DNA from: Trochalopteron elliotii
Lineage: Eukaryota; Chordata; Aves; Passeriformes; Leiothrichidae
Length of the DNA stretch: 64,000 bases
Reading direction: 5' to 3'
Assembly (NCBI GenBank): GCA_024734555.1
Contig: JANPWX010000062.1
Coordinates: 1,465,541-1,529,540, forward strand
The notes under the pieces are model-generated. The model was not told where the DNA came from. It did no database searches and saw only the letters and a list, made by a program, of their open reading frames with translations. Below are positions 38,095-50,051 of this stretch, piece after piece; the first letter of the stretch is position 1; every line of letters begins with the position of its first letter. Position numbers and translations under genes: made by a program.

Positions 38095-39030
38095 GATTTG
38101 CCACCTGCATCTTACAAGATGGCAGCCACGATTTCATGCTTCATGCTGCATTTCTATTCTGAGACTCTGATAAAAGCACTCATCCATGAGAAAGAATGTC
38201 CTTCCTTTCACAGAACACATTTCAGGACTGGGCCCTCAGGGACTACCCTCAGATATTCATCATGGACAAACCTGTTAACTCAGTTAACCTGTTCTCCCTT
38301 CAGTTCTTCTGGGGAGTTCAGGCAGCTTTAATGTCTTGTCCCAAAGCTGATTTTATTCACTTTTATCCAGGAGTTACTCTGGCTGCACTTGCTAACTAAG
38401 ATATGTATCTGTCTTCTTCAGATATACAAATGACACTGTCTAGACTTGATAAGATATCCCATGATTTACTAAACAATCCACTGACTCAACAGAGGTTAAA
38501 ACTTCCTGACAGAATCCAGAATGCATCTCCAGTTTCATGAGTTTAGTTAAGATAAATTAAGGACTCCAGCCAGCCAAAGCCAATGTCAGCTTCCTGACTA
38601 AGAGATTTTGGGAAGTGAGATAGAAACAAGGGTCTTAATGATTTTTTTCCATAGGAGCCTTGTTTAGTCAGTGGCTCTGCAGCTTGATCCTGAGCTGCAC
38701 CACAGCTGGAATATTTACACCTGAACCTGGTACTTTACCTCCCTGACCCAGGCCTGGACATGACTTGCTGATGTGACCTTGAGTCATCACAATAAACTTG
38801 CTGAATTATTACTGGCCTCAGACCGGCCCTGATACCTCTTTCCAGACTTAAGTCTGATCCTGATTTTCCTTGTTCAACATGCTAACTCCTTGCAGGTGAA
38901 CCAGCAACTCCAGCTGCCTTGCTGCCATTCTCACTTCCTTGGGGTACAGCCTTCCCTGGGAATCCCTGCCATGCCCCTCCCTACAGTGACTGAATGGCAT
39001 GCTTTGCTGAGAGGGGTGTGTTAGGACATT
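38095..39030. repeat. GC-richer block, possible unclassified old LTR or other repeat
   Basis: For about 0.9 kb the composition is clearly above the flanks, with few A/T runs. An AATAAA lies at 38792-38797, followed by a GC-rich section (GACCGGCCCTGATACC), an arrangement seen in R-U5 of LTRs. I could not find a matching TG...CA pair or a duplication, and do not recognise the family. Short frames at 38098-38331 and 38196-38399 overlap one another out of frame and are probably incidental. Confidence 0.25.
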
Positions 39031-40683
39031 TCAGTCCACATGAATCTGTGAACTATTACCTTTGATAGAAACTTCAGATGCAAGTAGTTCAACGCTACTT
39101 AACTAAGAGCAGGATTTGACTTTCCATCTGTGTGGTTTCAGTGTGTTTGAAATGACTGGTTCTCAATGCTTTTGCTACAACAAGGAGTGCTGTGTTCTCC
39201 ATCCCATCCTCCAAGCACCACCTGGGGCTTGGTCCCTAAATGTCTGTGCATCTGGACCCCAGTTTCCTCATCAGGGGAGCCTTACTCCCTGTTGGATGCA
39301 AGTGTCAGACAAACATATAGATAAGCATGTCCTGTACCTTTTGGCATGAGAATATGTATTATTCCTTGTAGTACAGCAACTGGCATTAAGTTTATCTCAG
39401 TTTTCCATATCTGAACATTTTGAACAGACATAAGAGAGATGTTACAGGCCATGTTCACAAGAAGATGTTAGTCTAGATTTGCATCTAACCTCAGAGATGT
39501 ACATAATGCTATTCATGTTAGCCTGAGGACAGCATGGCACAGGAGTAGAGAGAAGTACAATGACACAGTAGGGAATAGCATAGATTAAAATAGCAAATGA
39601 GGGAAGAATTTTCAAAAATTATGGACCTAGCAAAATGCATAAAAATAAGAATGCTAGAAAGTCAAAGGAGATATAAGCCATTTTCATGAAGGAAAATTTT
39701 ATTAACCCAGAAAAGCTTGATAATCATTACCACCAATATCTGGAAGAGCTGCAGGGGGACAGTTTAATATTTTATTATTACAAAACAGAGTTCAGCTTCT
39801 CAGTCTTCTCTGCAGTGAGTGCTAGTGTACTTCATCAAGTTCAGGATGAAGGATGTGATTGTAATTTCAGATTTTACATAAAGTCCTCTAGTAACATCTT
39901 TTTCTAATTACACTGTTTATAAAATATAAAAACAAAATGCTTAAAATACTTCTGCTTTTGGCTATCTGTGCACACTTAAGAGACAGTAAAATGAAATTTT
40001 TAAAATGTAGGTATGTAAGAAGGCTAAATAAGGAGAGATAGTATTATATCCTAGCTTGTAATAGCTCCATCATAGTTCCTAACAATTGCCACAGAAAAAT
40101 CTGTATTTTCCCACCTTTTATTCCTTCTATATTTTAACAATATTTCCCAAAATTTCTCTGTCCTACTTTTTTCCCCAAAGCAGCTTTATGGAGCCGAGGC
40201 CAAGATCAGTGCTTCTATTCCTGCTATTTATACACTTAAATACATGCCTATAAATGAGTGAAGAAATCTACTTATTCAAGGGCCATACCCATGCTGCCAA
40301 TTCAAAGTTCAAATAAAGTCACTGATGAATCAGACACTGATTTTCTACCTTGACTTCTAGAGAAAGACTACAATTTCCTGCTGCAAACCCCTTTAGGAGT
40401 CCTATATGAATATCCCAATGTTCATATATCTATGAATATTGCTGAGAAGAATTATCTTTGTTTTCAGTAGTTCTTCTTCAAATTAAATATATCCTAGAGA
40501 TTTGAAGGTCTCAGCTCTATAAGCAACTAAGAGTTCTACTATATATTTATATTTAGACAATTCCTACTTTAATGACTTTCTGATGGAAATTCAGCCTCAT
40601 GGCTCTCAATGAAATTTGAATTTTAAGAAATCATGATTTTTGGTTTATTAAAGTTGAGCGGGAAGGACTTTTCATTGATATTA
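39031..40683. other. AT-rich non-coding stretch, nothing recognised
   Basis: No gene, RNA or dispersed repeat recognised. Small open frames (39116-39349, 39686-39907 plus) have no family match by eye. Confidence 0.5.
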
Positions 40684-40686
40684 TTT

Positions 40687-40718
<32 letters not shown>

Positions 40719-40768
40719 TCCTTTCTTTCTTTCCTTTCCTTTCTTTCTTTCTTTCTTTCTTTCCTTTC

Positions 40769-40835
<67 letters not shown>

Positions 40836-40839
40836 TTTT

Positions 40840-40899
<60 letters not shown>

Positions 40900-40951
40900 T
40901 CCTTCTTTCCTTCTTTCCTTCTTTCTTTCCTTCTTTCTTTCTCTTTCCCTC
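40684..40951 (+). repeat. Long TTTC microsatellite, 268 bases without a purine
   Basis: Every base from 40684 to 40951 is T or C. Most units are TTTC. Interruptions are CCTTT/CCTTTCC groups near 40720-40770, one T-expanded unit near 40834-40840, and TTCC units at the right end. The complement is an uninterrupted GAAA tract. Such long homopurine-homopyrimidine sequence with mirror symmetry can form triplex (H-DNA). The open frame of Phe, Leu and Ser across it is a product of the repeat and not a gene. Confidence 0.97.
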
Positions 40952-43900
40952 AGGAAGTGAAATAAATGACTAGGGATGGTTTGGGCTAGAGGTCCCTAGA
41001 GGATTCTCTTGCCAAAGAGCAACTCCTCATGGACATTACATTAGAATTGCCTACCTGTGTGCAACATATCTGTCACTTTTAATGATAGGGGATCACAAAA
41101 GAGCATTATGCCAGTCATATATTTCCTGAAAACACTTGCATACTATGTGCATCACCAGGTTTTATGGCATGCATTCAGGACATTGCAATTCCTTTCCTGA
41201 CTGCTGGCACCTCTACATCTGTTGCTGGATTGGGGAGAGCCTAAGCATGGGAGAGACTTGGCCTTAGGCCATCTCAGTATCCTCAAACATTTGCAGGCAA
41301 TTAAACTGGAAACAACTCAGATATTTCTTATCTACACAGCATAGGAAAGAAGCTGTTGTAAAATGCAGTATCTTCTGCTCTCAAGTAGCATGCAGTACCG
41401 TTTAAAATCTGATTTAGAATGGCAGATTCCTTTTGTCTTCCAAAGGCAAAAAAAATTATGAACAAAGGACACGTGTAGTCAGAGTATAATTACCAGGACA
41501 TAAGTGATATATGTTCTTTTCTGGATGGTTCTTCAAAACAGAACTTAAATATGAAAAAAGCTGAAATAGTAGGAATAACTCTTTGAAGATTACTTTTATA
41601 TATGCCTCAGAAAAATATAGAATGGAAGATAAATAAAAATAACTCACTGCAACACAGTATAAAATCTGACACTTCAAAACAGTGGGTTCTTTTATCCCCA
41701 GGGAGATAAACAGAAATGTTGAAAACTACATTAAGGATACTTTATGGTATAGTCTTAACATCTAGGAAGGAAGTTCGGCTGTCTGCCACCACCTTCTGAA
41801 TTAGACAAGCAACTTAGAGCAAGAAAATTCATGCTTATTCAGCAGCACTTTAGGGATGTTCTTCTTTAATGTTTTAGCTTGCAATGAAAGTTTTCTTCGA
41901 GATGTTAATAAAGTCAGGTATTATTTAAAATCAAAGATTTTAAAACTTTTGAGTAGAAAACAAAATTGATGTATAGTCTCTTTTCAGTTTAGACTAGTTT
42001 CTTATTTTCTATGCACCACATGTTGTCTCTCAGGTTCTATCTTTCAGGTTTTGAATATGTATGTGAATTCCAAACACATTTCAGCCTAAAATTCTACAGA
42101 TTTTATGAAAATTTTCATTTGGTGACTGGATGAAAGACATGCTAAATATCTCCTTTGAGGTAAAGGCTTCAGCATGATTGTACTCCATTACTATTATTGT
42201 TATTCTTGTTGCTATTCTTTTGGTTATTATTCTTGTTGTTATTATTGTTGTATAATAATAAATACATGAGCATATGCAAAAGAAGTATGTTATAATCCCC
42301 ACAGCAATTGAAAATATCAAAGTTTCTTCAGTGTAGGTGAATGCAAATAGAAAGCACAGAATCAATTAAACAAAAGTTGACAGTTTTCATTGGTCATGAA
42401 AAGACTTGTATATATGTAAATTTCCTTGGAACTACATTTTCAGGTTCGTTCATGTTTTTTCAGTTTTTATATGAATTCATAAATTGCCTGATGATATTTA
42501 TAATCAATACAGAAGCAAGAAGATAAAGTGGAGATTATGTCTTCGTAAGTTACACAACTGGTGGCTCTGCAGAATAGAAGAATTAAAAAAACCTTTAAAT
42601 GAGCTGGCCCAGGTACCACAACTTGTGTAGACACAGAGTCCCAGAACATACTGCAGGTTTACTTGCTCTCATTCCCTCTGTATGCCTCTGTAAATTAAGA
42701 GTCATACTAGAAACTGAATGAGTATAAAATTTGTGTGTAAACAGGTTGATCAAACACATCTACCATGATCCATGAAGCATTTTAGAGCCTTTGAAATGGC
42801 CACCATCCAAATAAAATTTACAAGCAAGGTAAGCCAGGCGTTTTATCCTCATTCCCTAACATAAGGTGTTATCCAGTTATGATAAAGGACACAAGCACTC
42901 TCACTAATTTGCTCTTCCATGTTACAAATAAAGCATATGCGATAATATTAAATGACTGCTGCAAGTGTGTTAGCATTCTTGTATGAAAGAGAAGTTGATT
43001 ACTGTTGGTGCCTATAATTACCCAAAGAGGGAAGATACTTAAATATGTAATATGCCTTTCTTGTGCAAATACTATAGTCCACACCCTACAGTGTAATGAC
43101 TGTCTGTAGGAATTATTTAAATAATCTTTAAATGATAGATGCCCAGTTATTTAAGTAATCTTTTTTTCTTCTGTTGTTTCTTTTTCTCTTTTTTGTGTGT
43201 GTGCTGGATAGCTGTCCATTTTGTCCATCTGCAGGTGTTTTTTTAATAGGTTTATTGCTATTGCAAGGACAGAGCTGAGTGGGCTGCAGCATAATTGCAG
43301 ATGGGATGCACACTGTGAAAAAGCTGATGTTTTAAATGTCAAGTCAATTTTTAAAGGGAAAATGGCCCAGAAAAAATATAGATCTATGATTTAGGGACAC
43401 TATTTTTAAACAGTTGATTGCTGGTAACTGAAATAATGTTCTAACTTTAAGCGATCACGAACTAATCCTATGATTTTGAAATTCAAATTGGTACCTTGTA
43501 AGGGACAGTCAAGTTTTCTTTTTAATATTGCTAGATGACTGACTTTAGAAGCTATGAAAAATATTTCAGTAAATAACGATTTTAAATGGAACTATATTTT
43601 AATTTAATTCCATTAAGGCTTTTAAAAACCTTTATTTACTTTCTTTGTTGGTACAGACTAAGTTAAATTACTTCGTTCTACTTTGTAAGAATGTTAAAGT
43701 TGAATTTGAGGTGTAAACAGATGAAAACCAGGCAAATTCTTAACGGGCTTAAGTTTTCCACCTGTGTGTAAGTTAAATGTAATTATTTTTTTTCCCATTG
43801 CATATGCTAATTTTTTTGTATCTTTTTGTCCACTTTTTAAAGACTTTTTAAACTAAATCTTTTTTACCCTGTATTATTCAATACTGCATTTCATGTAACA

Positions 43901-44750
43901 GTCATTAATTTGTAGTGTTTTTAGTAAAATCTTTTCAAAAACTACTGTTATAACATCAAAACACTTCCTAGACACACAAATGCATTTCCACAAAGACCCT
44001 TGAAATTAGATGGCACTAGTTTATCCCTTTCTTACGTTTATAAGTGAGATGTAAACCAAAATTAAGAAAAAAATTGTTTTGTTAGCTTTGTTTGTCAAGC
44101 ATGCAAAAGAATCAACTTGTTTTTTAGCTCCCTAAACATTTTAATACATTAAGATGCAATCAAAGCACAAGTTCAATTAGTTTAAAATGCAGTGAAAGAA
44201 CCCAGAAAATCTGAAAATATGGTTTCAAGTTGTTTCTCTATGTTAAAGTATTGCAAATATTCTCAGACAGAACTTTGTTCAGAAGAGAATCACAAGACAG
44301 GAAAATAACATACATCTCCCTAGTTTGGGGTTTTTTTTTACTTTATTCGTAAGAACTTTACCTCATTTTCTCTTTGCTTTCTACATAAATGCTTAAAATT
44401 TCTGCAACCATAATCATTGAATGTAGCAGGGACCCTAAGTGTGGGTCAGATCTTAAGTGTCATTCTGCATGTGTACAAGCAGGTGAATTTACAGTATAGA
44501 AATTTTTTCAAATTCTAAAAATCCTGTATTTCAGCTCTTTGTTTTTTTGTTTTAATTATATGTCAAAATTCACATTATAGTTATTGAATTGCTAAGGTTA
44601 TTTACAGGAGTAGTTGTTGCTCCTGATTTCTTTGGAAATACATTTAAGGTAGTGATATTTGAAGCCATCTGTGGTTTCTAGATTTCACGTCTCTGATTTT
44701 AGACAAGTTGGATGTACACACAGGTGTAGTTTACACACGTTTATGCAATG
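40952..44750. other. AT-rich non-coding stretch with one TTATTG-type repeat
   Basis: No gene recognised. It contains the microsatellite at 42187-42260 and an evenly composed AT-rich section at about 43700-43960 that might be conserved non-coding sequence (see findings). Confidence 0.5.
42187..42260. repeat. Irregular TTATTG/TTATTC microsatellite
   Basis: Units such as ATTATTGTTATTCTTGTTGC repeat imperfectly over about 75 bases. The degeneracy suggests age. Confidence 0.85.
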
Positions 44751-45070
44751 TAAGACACCAATGACAGAGCAGGAGTGGCAGAAGAATGCAATGTGCCATG
44801 GCAACTTTCTTTCTTGGGTTTGCCCTCCACTCTACGCTGTCAGGGGCCATGGAACCACCCTGGAGGGAGGCTGGGCAGGTTTGTGGTGGATCTGGAAAGC
44901 AGCATCCTATGGCATCCTGCATCAGAAACGGGCAGCTGGGATGGATCTCCCAGTGGGCTGGAGTGGGAGAGACAGACAAGATGTATTTGTGCCCTGAGGA
45001 GCCGAGCTTTGGAAGGTGCAGTAAGGTGAGCACTTCCCTATCCCACACCACCACACTTCTGTCCTTGAAG
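44751..45070. other. GC-rich island of unknown origin, open on both strands
   Basis: About 0.3 kb of clearly higher GC than its surroundings, with overlapping open frames of 133 codons (44786-45187 plus), 112 codons (44659-44997 plus) and 107 codons (44731-45054 minus). High GC alone lowers stop frequency, so the frames are weak evidence. A donor-like site, AAG followed by GTGAGC, begins at 45026. There is no clear CR1 or LTR motif. Options are an old GC-rich repeat, a non-coding RNA exon or a retrocopy. I recognise no protein. Confidence 0.3.
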
Positions 45071-48000
45071 GGTGCTCTTGCATGGAACAGTTTCTCCTAT
45101 ACCTTCTTTTCTTGTTTAAGAAGTTTCTGCATTGTGCAGAATGTTTCTGCAATGTGTCTGCATTTATGCAACAGAAGTTGTTTATAGCCTTGTACAGATG
45201 TTTTAGGTTCAGCTACACAGCATTTTTAAATGCAGGGCATCAAATTTGCAAATTATTATGAACTATACAAAACATTGGCTGGTCAGAAACAGAAAACAGA
45301 TTTTTGCACATGTTTTTAAAGCTGCTTTTGAAATAATGATAACATGTACAAATAAGAGGAAATCTAGCTTATGTGCATGCATTCTGGAATATTTAGGGGA
45401 ATTAAAATATACACAATTAAAACCAGGAACAATTTAATAACATTTAGTAGCTAAGTAGTAATTTCCTTTCCAAGTATCCCAAAGCATATCACGTATTTCT
45501 GTCTAGTAATGAAATCCTAGTATTTGTTAGACGAAATGGGGCATCTGATCTGCCATTGCCCAATAAACTAGTTTGCACAAAAAGAAATGGAGAAATATTT
45601 CTTCCTTAGCAAGGTCAAAAGTTTGCAACTGTAGAATACAAAAGGAAAATGTAAATTGGGATCTGGCCAGAACTAGAGAATAAACATTTATTTTCTACTG
45701 AAAAATATTACTGAATCTCTTTCCTGGCTAGGAATGGTCTCAGTGTATTACCCTCAGTGCCTATTTGAATGATGCACTTAGAATGACAACTGTCTAAACA
45801 ATGCATTGCAATAGGTAAAATACTATTTTTTTCTTTAAATTTGAGTATCAAAAATATTACAAAAGCACTTAATTTACTTTGATTTTATGTCTCAATTTTT
45901 TACACACAATAAGGAAAACCTGTCTATAGATTTCTTGTGTTTCATTGATACCTTTTAAAGTTATGCATGTCTTTTGCAAGTGCTTTCATTTCAGAATCAA
46001 GATTTTCTTTGGAAACTGATGTATTTCTAAACAGTCTATGTCTCCAAACACTTTAAAACTGTGCAAAGCAATTCTGAAGGATATAGCTTTAAAGTCACTG
46101 CAAAAGAATTCATTGATTTCTCAGTTTTAAAAATCCTTTTTTTATATTTATCCTTTCATACGGATATGTCATTTGAAGTACATTATCTCAGGACACTTTT
46201 TCCACATTTATCCTTCACCAGTTTGAACTGGTAGAAGTTTAACAAATTATTTTGAAGCTTAGAGAATTAATTCTGGCTTCTCTGCTGTTGTTATGATAGA
46301 TAGCATTCAAAATATCACTTTCTATTCCACTCCAGTTTTGAAGTTCATTTCTTCTTTAAACTTGGTCTTTGAAAAACGTAAGAAACATTGAATATTTTAC
46401 AGTGTGCTTTGGACAATATATGACACTGACATAGAATACCATCAAATTTCAAGTGGTTTTGTGTTTCATTTTTTATGATTATCAGTAAATACTGCAAGGT
46501 TGTGTAGTACCATTTCCTATGTAAAACGTGAACAATCACTATTTCTGAGAGAAACTCACAAATAAACTAGAAAAACTATTTCACATAAACTATAACATTT
46601 AGACTTATGTAAGAGGACAAATACATTTTGTCCAGAATCTTTTTCAAAATCCACTATTTTTTGGGCCTAGTTTGAGTGTAATTTTTTTTTTTAACAAAAA
46701 GGCCAACCTTGCCAACCTCATGGGAAAAAGAAGGACAAAACAAAACAAAAGCACTCTTGTTCTTCATTGACTAGTTTTCCTTTTTACTGATGTAGTTAAG
46801 TAAGAGTACCATAATATTTCCAGCAGCCAAATGTTCTGCAAGCCTAAAGGTCTTTTCTCCATGACCCCTACAGCAGCTGAAGAAAAGGAGCAGCTATGAG
46901 GCACTGGTACTCAAAAATTCACAGCCAAATTTGTTTCTAAGGAAACTGTACTAAAGAAAGTTTGACACTCTTTCATCAGGGCTACTGTATCAGTCTGTCC
47001 TGGGGAGACAAATTTAGTTTCATATTTTTCATTCCATCAGGATGGTAATAGCAGCAGTTTAGAGTCATTTTAACATCTTCTCTATGTCACTTTTCACTGA
47101 GTTCTTAAAACTGCTTTGGGGATTATTTTTTCTTTGTCTACTGGTGGTTAATTTCCTTTAAACCCAAATCTTTCAAACTCTGAAACACTTCAGATGTATG
47201 GAATTATCGTCTCTTTCTAAATTACTCTTCACACCGTCATATTCTGTCACTCTGTATATTTCACATAAATAGGTTCTCTTCCAGAAGCATACATTTCCAC
47301 ATTTCACACCCTTTATATATATATGAAAGTGCTCAGAGCCTAACCTCTCTATAAGTGGTGTAATTTCAGTGCACAAGGTATTGACACAATGGGTTCAGTT
47401 CATGTGTCCTTGCCGACTTTGTTGACAAGAAGTCGACATCCATTTGAATTGCTTTAGGATATCCTTCCTGATGTCCATCTCTGAGTCCAGAGTGGCACAT
47501 ATCTCCTGTAGGCTCTTTGTCAGATATGTCAGCCACATTTAAATCTCTCAGGTCATCTCAGATGGCACTAGACACCTTTGTTTACAAGGCAGAATCAAAC
47601 ACTCCACTTCAGCACATCATTTTTCTATGGGACCTAGATAACTGTTTAAAGTTAAACACAGCTCCAGGGCACCTCTGAATATGGAAAGTATCTGTGCACT
47701 GCTGGAGTCTGTTCAGTAAAACACTTGATTTGTCCTCACACAACTGGTAAAATGAGCCCCAAAATAGACACTCGAAACTTTTTCCAGGTAATAGAACAAA
47801 TATTGTTCTCCTAAATCTACAATGTAGCAATAAAACATACAAACCACAGGCCAGAAAAATAATTCAAAAATAAGAAATGAGATTGCATGATGAAATAAAC
47901 AGGAATACACTATGCAGAAATGGTGATTGATTTTGTTCATTCCAAAATCACAGTATGAGTAAGTAGATATGTATTCTCTTTTAGAAGTTCTCTCATTTTC

Positions 48001-49589
48001 TGTAATTGCTTAGAGGGCCGTGTTCTCTCTTGTTTTTTGTTTTGGCAGGGTTTTTTTGGTTTGGGGTTTTTTGTGTTTTTTTAAATCATTGCTTTACTGC
48101 TCTGATGATGGAGCAGGCTTGCTCCAAACTGGGAAAAAACCTTCAAGTGTATTTCACTCACGCATTGTCTTCAAAGAATTATTTATTCCTGTACACATGC
48201 TGATCTCACTTTGTAGTGCAGGAAATGTCAGTAATTTTCAGTGAGAATGGGAGATATCGCCTCAGAATTTCTAACTTTTCTAACGCAGACTTGTAAAGGT
48301 CTACACATGAACAGGAACACTAAGTACTTGGTATGCTGATAACCTAAATATATTTGATTTGCCCCAGCAGTAAGAAACAGTTTCTTTGTTCTGCAGAAAA
48401 ACTTTCAAGAAGTACCTGTTGACATTTTCACCAGGCAGTCCTAATGAATCATAAACACAGGAGAAAATTAAATGAAAATATAAGAAAAAAAGAAAGAGAG
48501 AATATTTTTCTCTGTAGATGATTTGCAAAAAGTGCATGTTTAGGCTTCCTGGAAGGCTGGTTTAGACAATAAAAAGATGACGCCTTGCAGGAACTGATTC
48601 TTGTCTAAAAAATTTTAGATGGGCAGCATATTTATGTAGAAGTTTAAGTCATACTATATTTTAAAGGGGAAAACTGAAGCCTAAAATTAAAATCGGAGTT
48701 CAGCTTCACCAAATGAGTCAGAAGTAGAATCTTCCTGACACTGCTCCACAGTAAGGGGGCAGTGAGTGACAGGCTGTTTGGTACTTCTTTGCCAGCCAGA
48801 ATTAAGCCATGACATAGAGCAACAGGTACTTTTTAAAGCTATACATATATAACTGCCTGAACTTCAGTGTAGTTTTGCTTATACAGTGTCCTACAGTATC
48901 CTGTATAACATGCTTTGTTTGCTCCTCCAAATGAGAAAGCCTCAGAATTTTAGTGCAGTAATTTGATATTTCATCAATTCTAGGAGATTTAAATGTTCTG
49001 AAGTGCAGACTAAAGCTTTCTATTCATTTGCCCTCTTGGCATGATTTTATATTATTTCTAATATTCGCAGTGCGCTATATCAGACAAATCACTGTGCTTG
49101 TTTAATTATCACCTTTAGGATTTTAATTTTGTTTTCCCAGATGTCTTAGGATAACTGTTTAGCTTATTAAGAGCTGCAGTAAGAGCTTCACAGACTTCAT
49201 CTTAAAAAAAAAAAAGGATGTGAAGCATTTATGTAACTATGTTATTCTCAAAAACTCAAAAGCAAACACTGATTTAAAATCATTACAATTTTTTCTCTCA
49301 GATTCTTGCTCTGACATGTGCCTATAATACAATTATTAATTACACATATGATTAGTACATCATTTTATTAGAATTCCTGTTTGCTTGTCTCCATTTCACT
49401 GCTTCCTTCCCTTCTCTTTGTCTCCATTTCATAAAACATTCTTTTTGAATTTTTTTTTCTTTTTACTATGTTTTATTTAGAAACTTACTTTATTTTTTTC
49501 CCATTTTCCCTATTTAGTTATGTGCTTGTCTTCTTCTTGTTAGGTGGATCTGCTTTTCATATTATGTATCCCACTGGATGTCCACTGGA
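45071..49589. other. AT-rich non-coding stretch, nothing recognised
   Basis: No gene or dispersed repeat is firmly recognised. A T-rich patch with G runs lies at 48029-48083. A short hairpin, ACCAGTT-TG-AACTGGT, lies at 46217-46232. Confidence 0.5.
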
Positions 49590-50051
49590 ATATAGGAAAG
49601 GTTTGAGGAGGAAGGAATGACAGAGAGAAACTAGCACGAACTGACCATAATCCTCTCTTCCTGCACTGCCTGGTTTCTTACTGAAAAACCACCAACAGGC
49701 CAGTGGCACCAGTATAGTGGGGAGGACAGGAGACTGGGGTGAAGGACTGAAGATTAGACTGGGAAAAGGGACAGAACAGGAAAAGACTTAAGGTTGGTCT
49801 TTTTGTTTCCCACTACCCAAATCTGTAACTAAATGTTTATTTTAATTGACAATAAATGTAGTCAATATTCCTGAAACCAAGTCTGCTTTTCCTGCAATGC
49901 TAAGTCGTAAGTTATCTCCTCATTTTTGTCCCAACCCCTGAGATTCCTGCTCTCCCTGTTTTCTCCACTATTACTGTCTTCTTTCCCAGAGGTGGGTGGA
50001 GGGCAGCTGCGTGGGAGTTTGGCTGTTAGCCAAGACTAAGCAACCACACCA
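49590..50051 (+). mobile_element. ERVL-like LTR remnant, sense
   Basis: From memory of avian LTR sequence, the order of blocks fits a class III (ERVL-type) LTR on the plus strand. GAACTGACCATAA lies upstream. CACTACCCAAATCTG is followed by TTTTAATTGACAATAAATG, with the AATAAA poly(A) signal at 49851-49856. Next come AAGTCTGCTTTTCCTGCAATG and a pyrimidine-rich stretch. Last is GGGCAGCTGCGTGGGAGTTT with a terminal AACCACACCA. The 3' end is therefore near 50050. The 5' edge is not certain, and no duplication was found, so it may be truncated. Divergence is high. No internal retroviral sequence adjoins it. Confidence 0.55.
49851..49856 (+). promoter_or_regulatory. Poly(A) signal of the ERVL-like LTR
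   Basis: AATAAA within the LTR remnant, about 195 bases before its presumed 3' end, preceded by TTTTAATTGAC as in related LTRs. Confidence 0.5.

Noticed and set aside
40633..40965. A 110-codon plus-strand open frame of Phe, Leu and Ser
   Set aside because: It is a translation of the TTTC microsatellite and has no protein-like complexity.
40970..41010. GGTTTGGGCTAGAGGTCCCT, loosely like CR1 3' UTR
   Set aside because: No tail octamers and no other CR1 blocks nearby.
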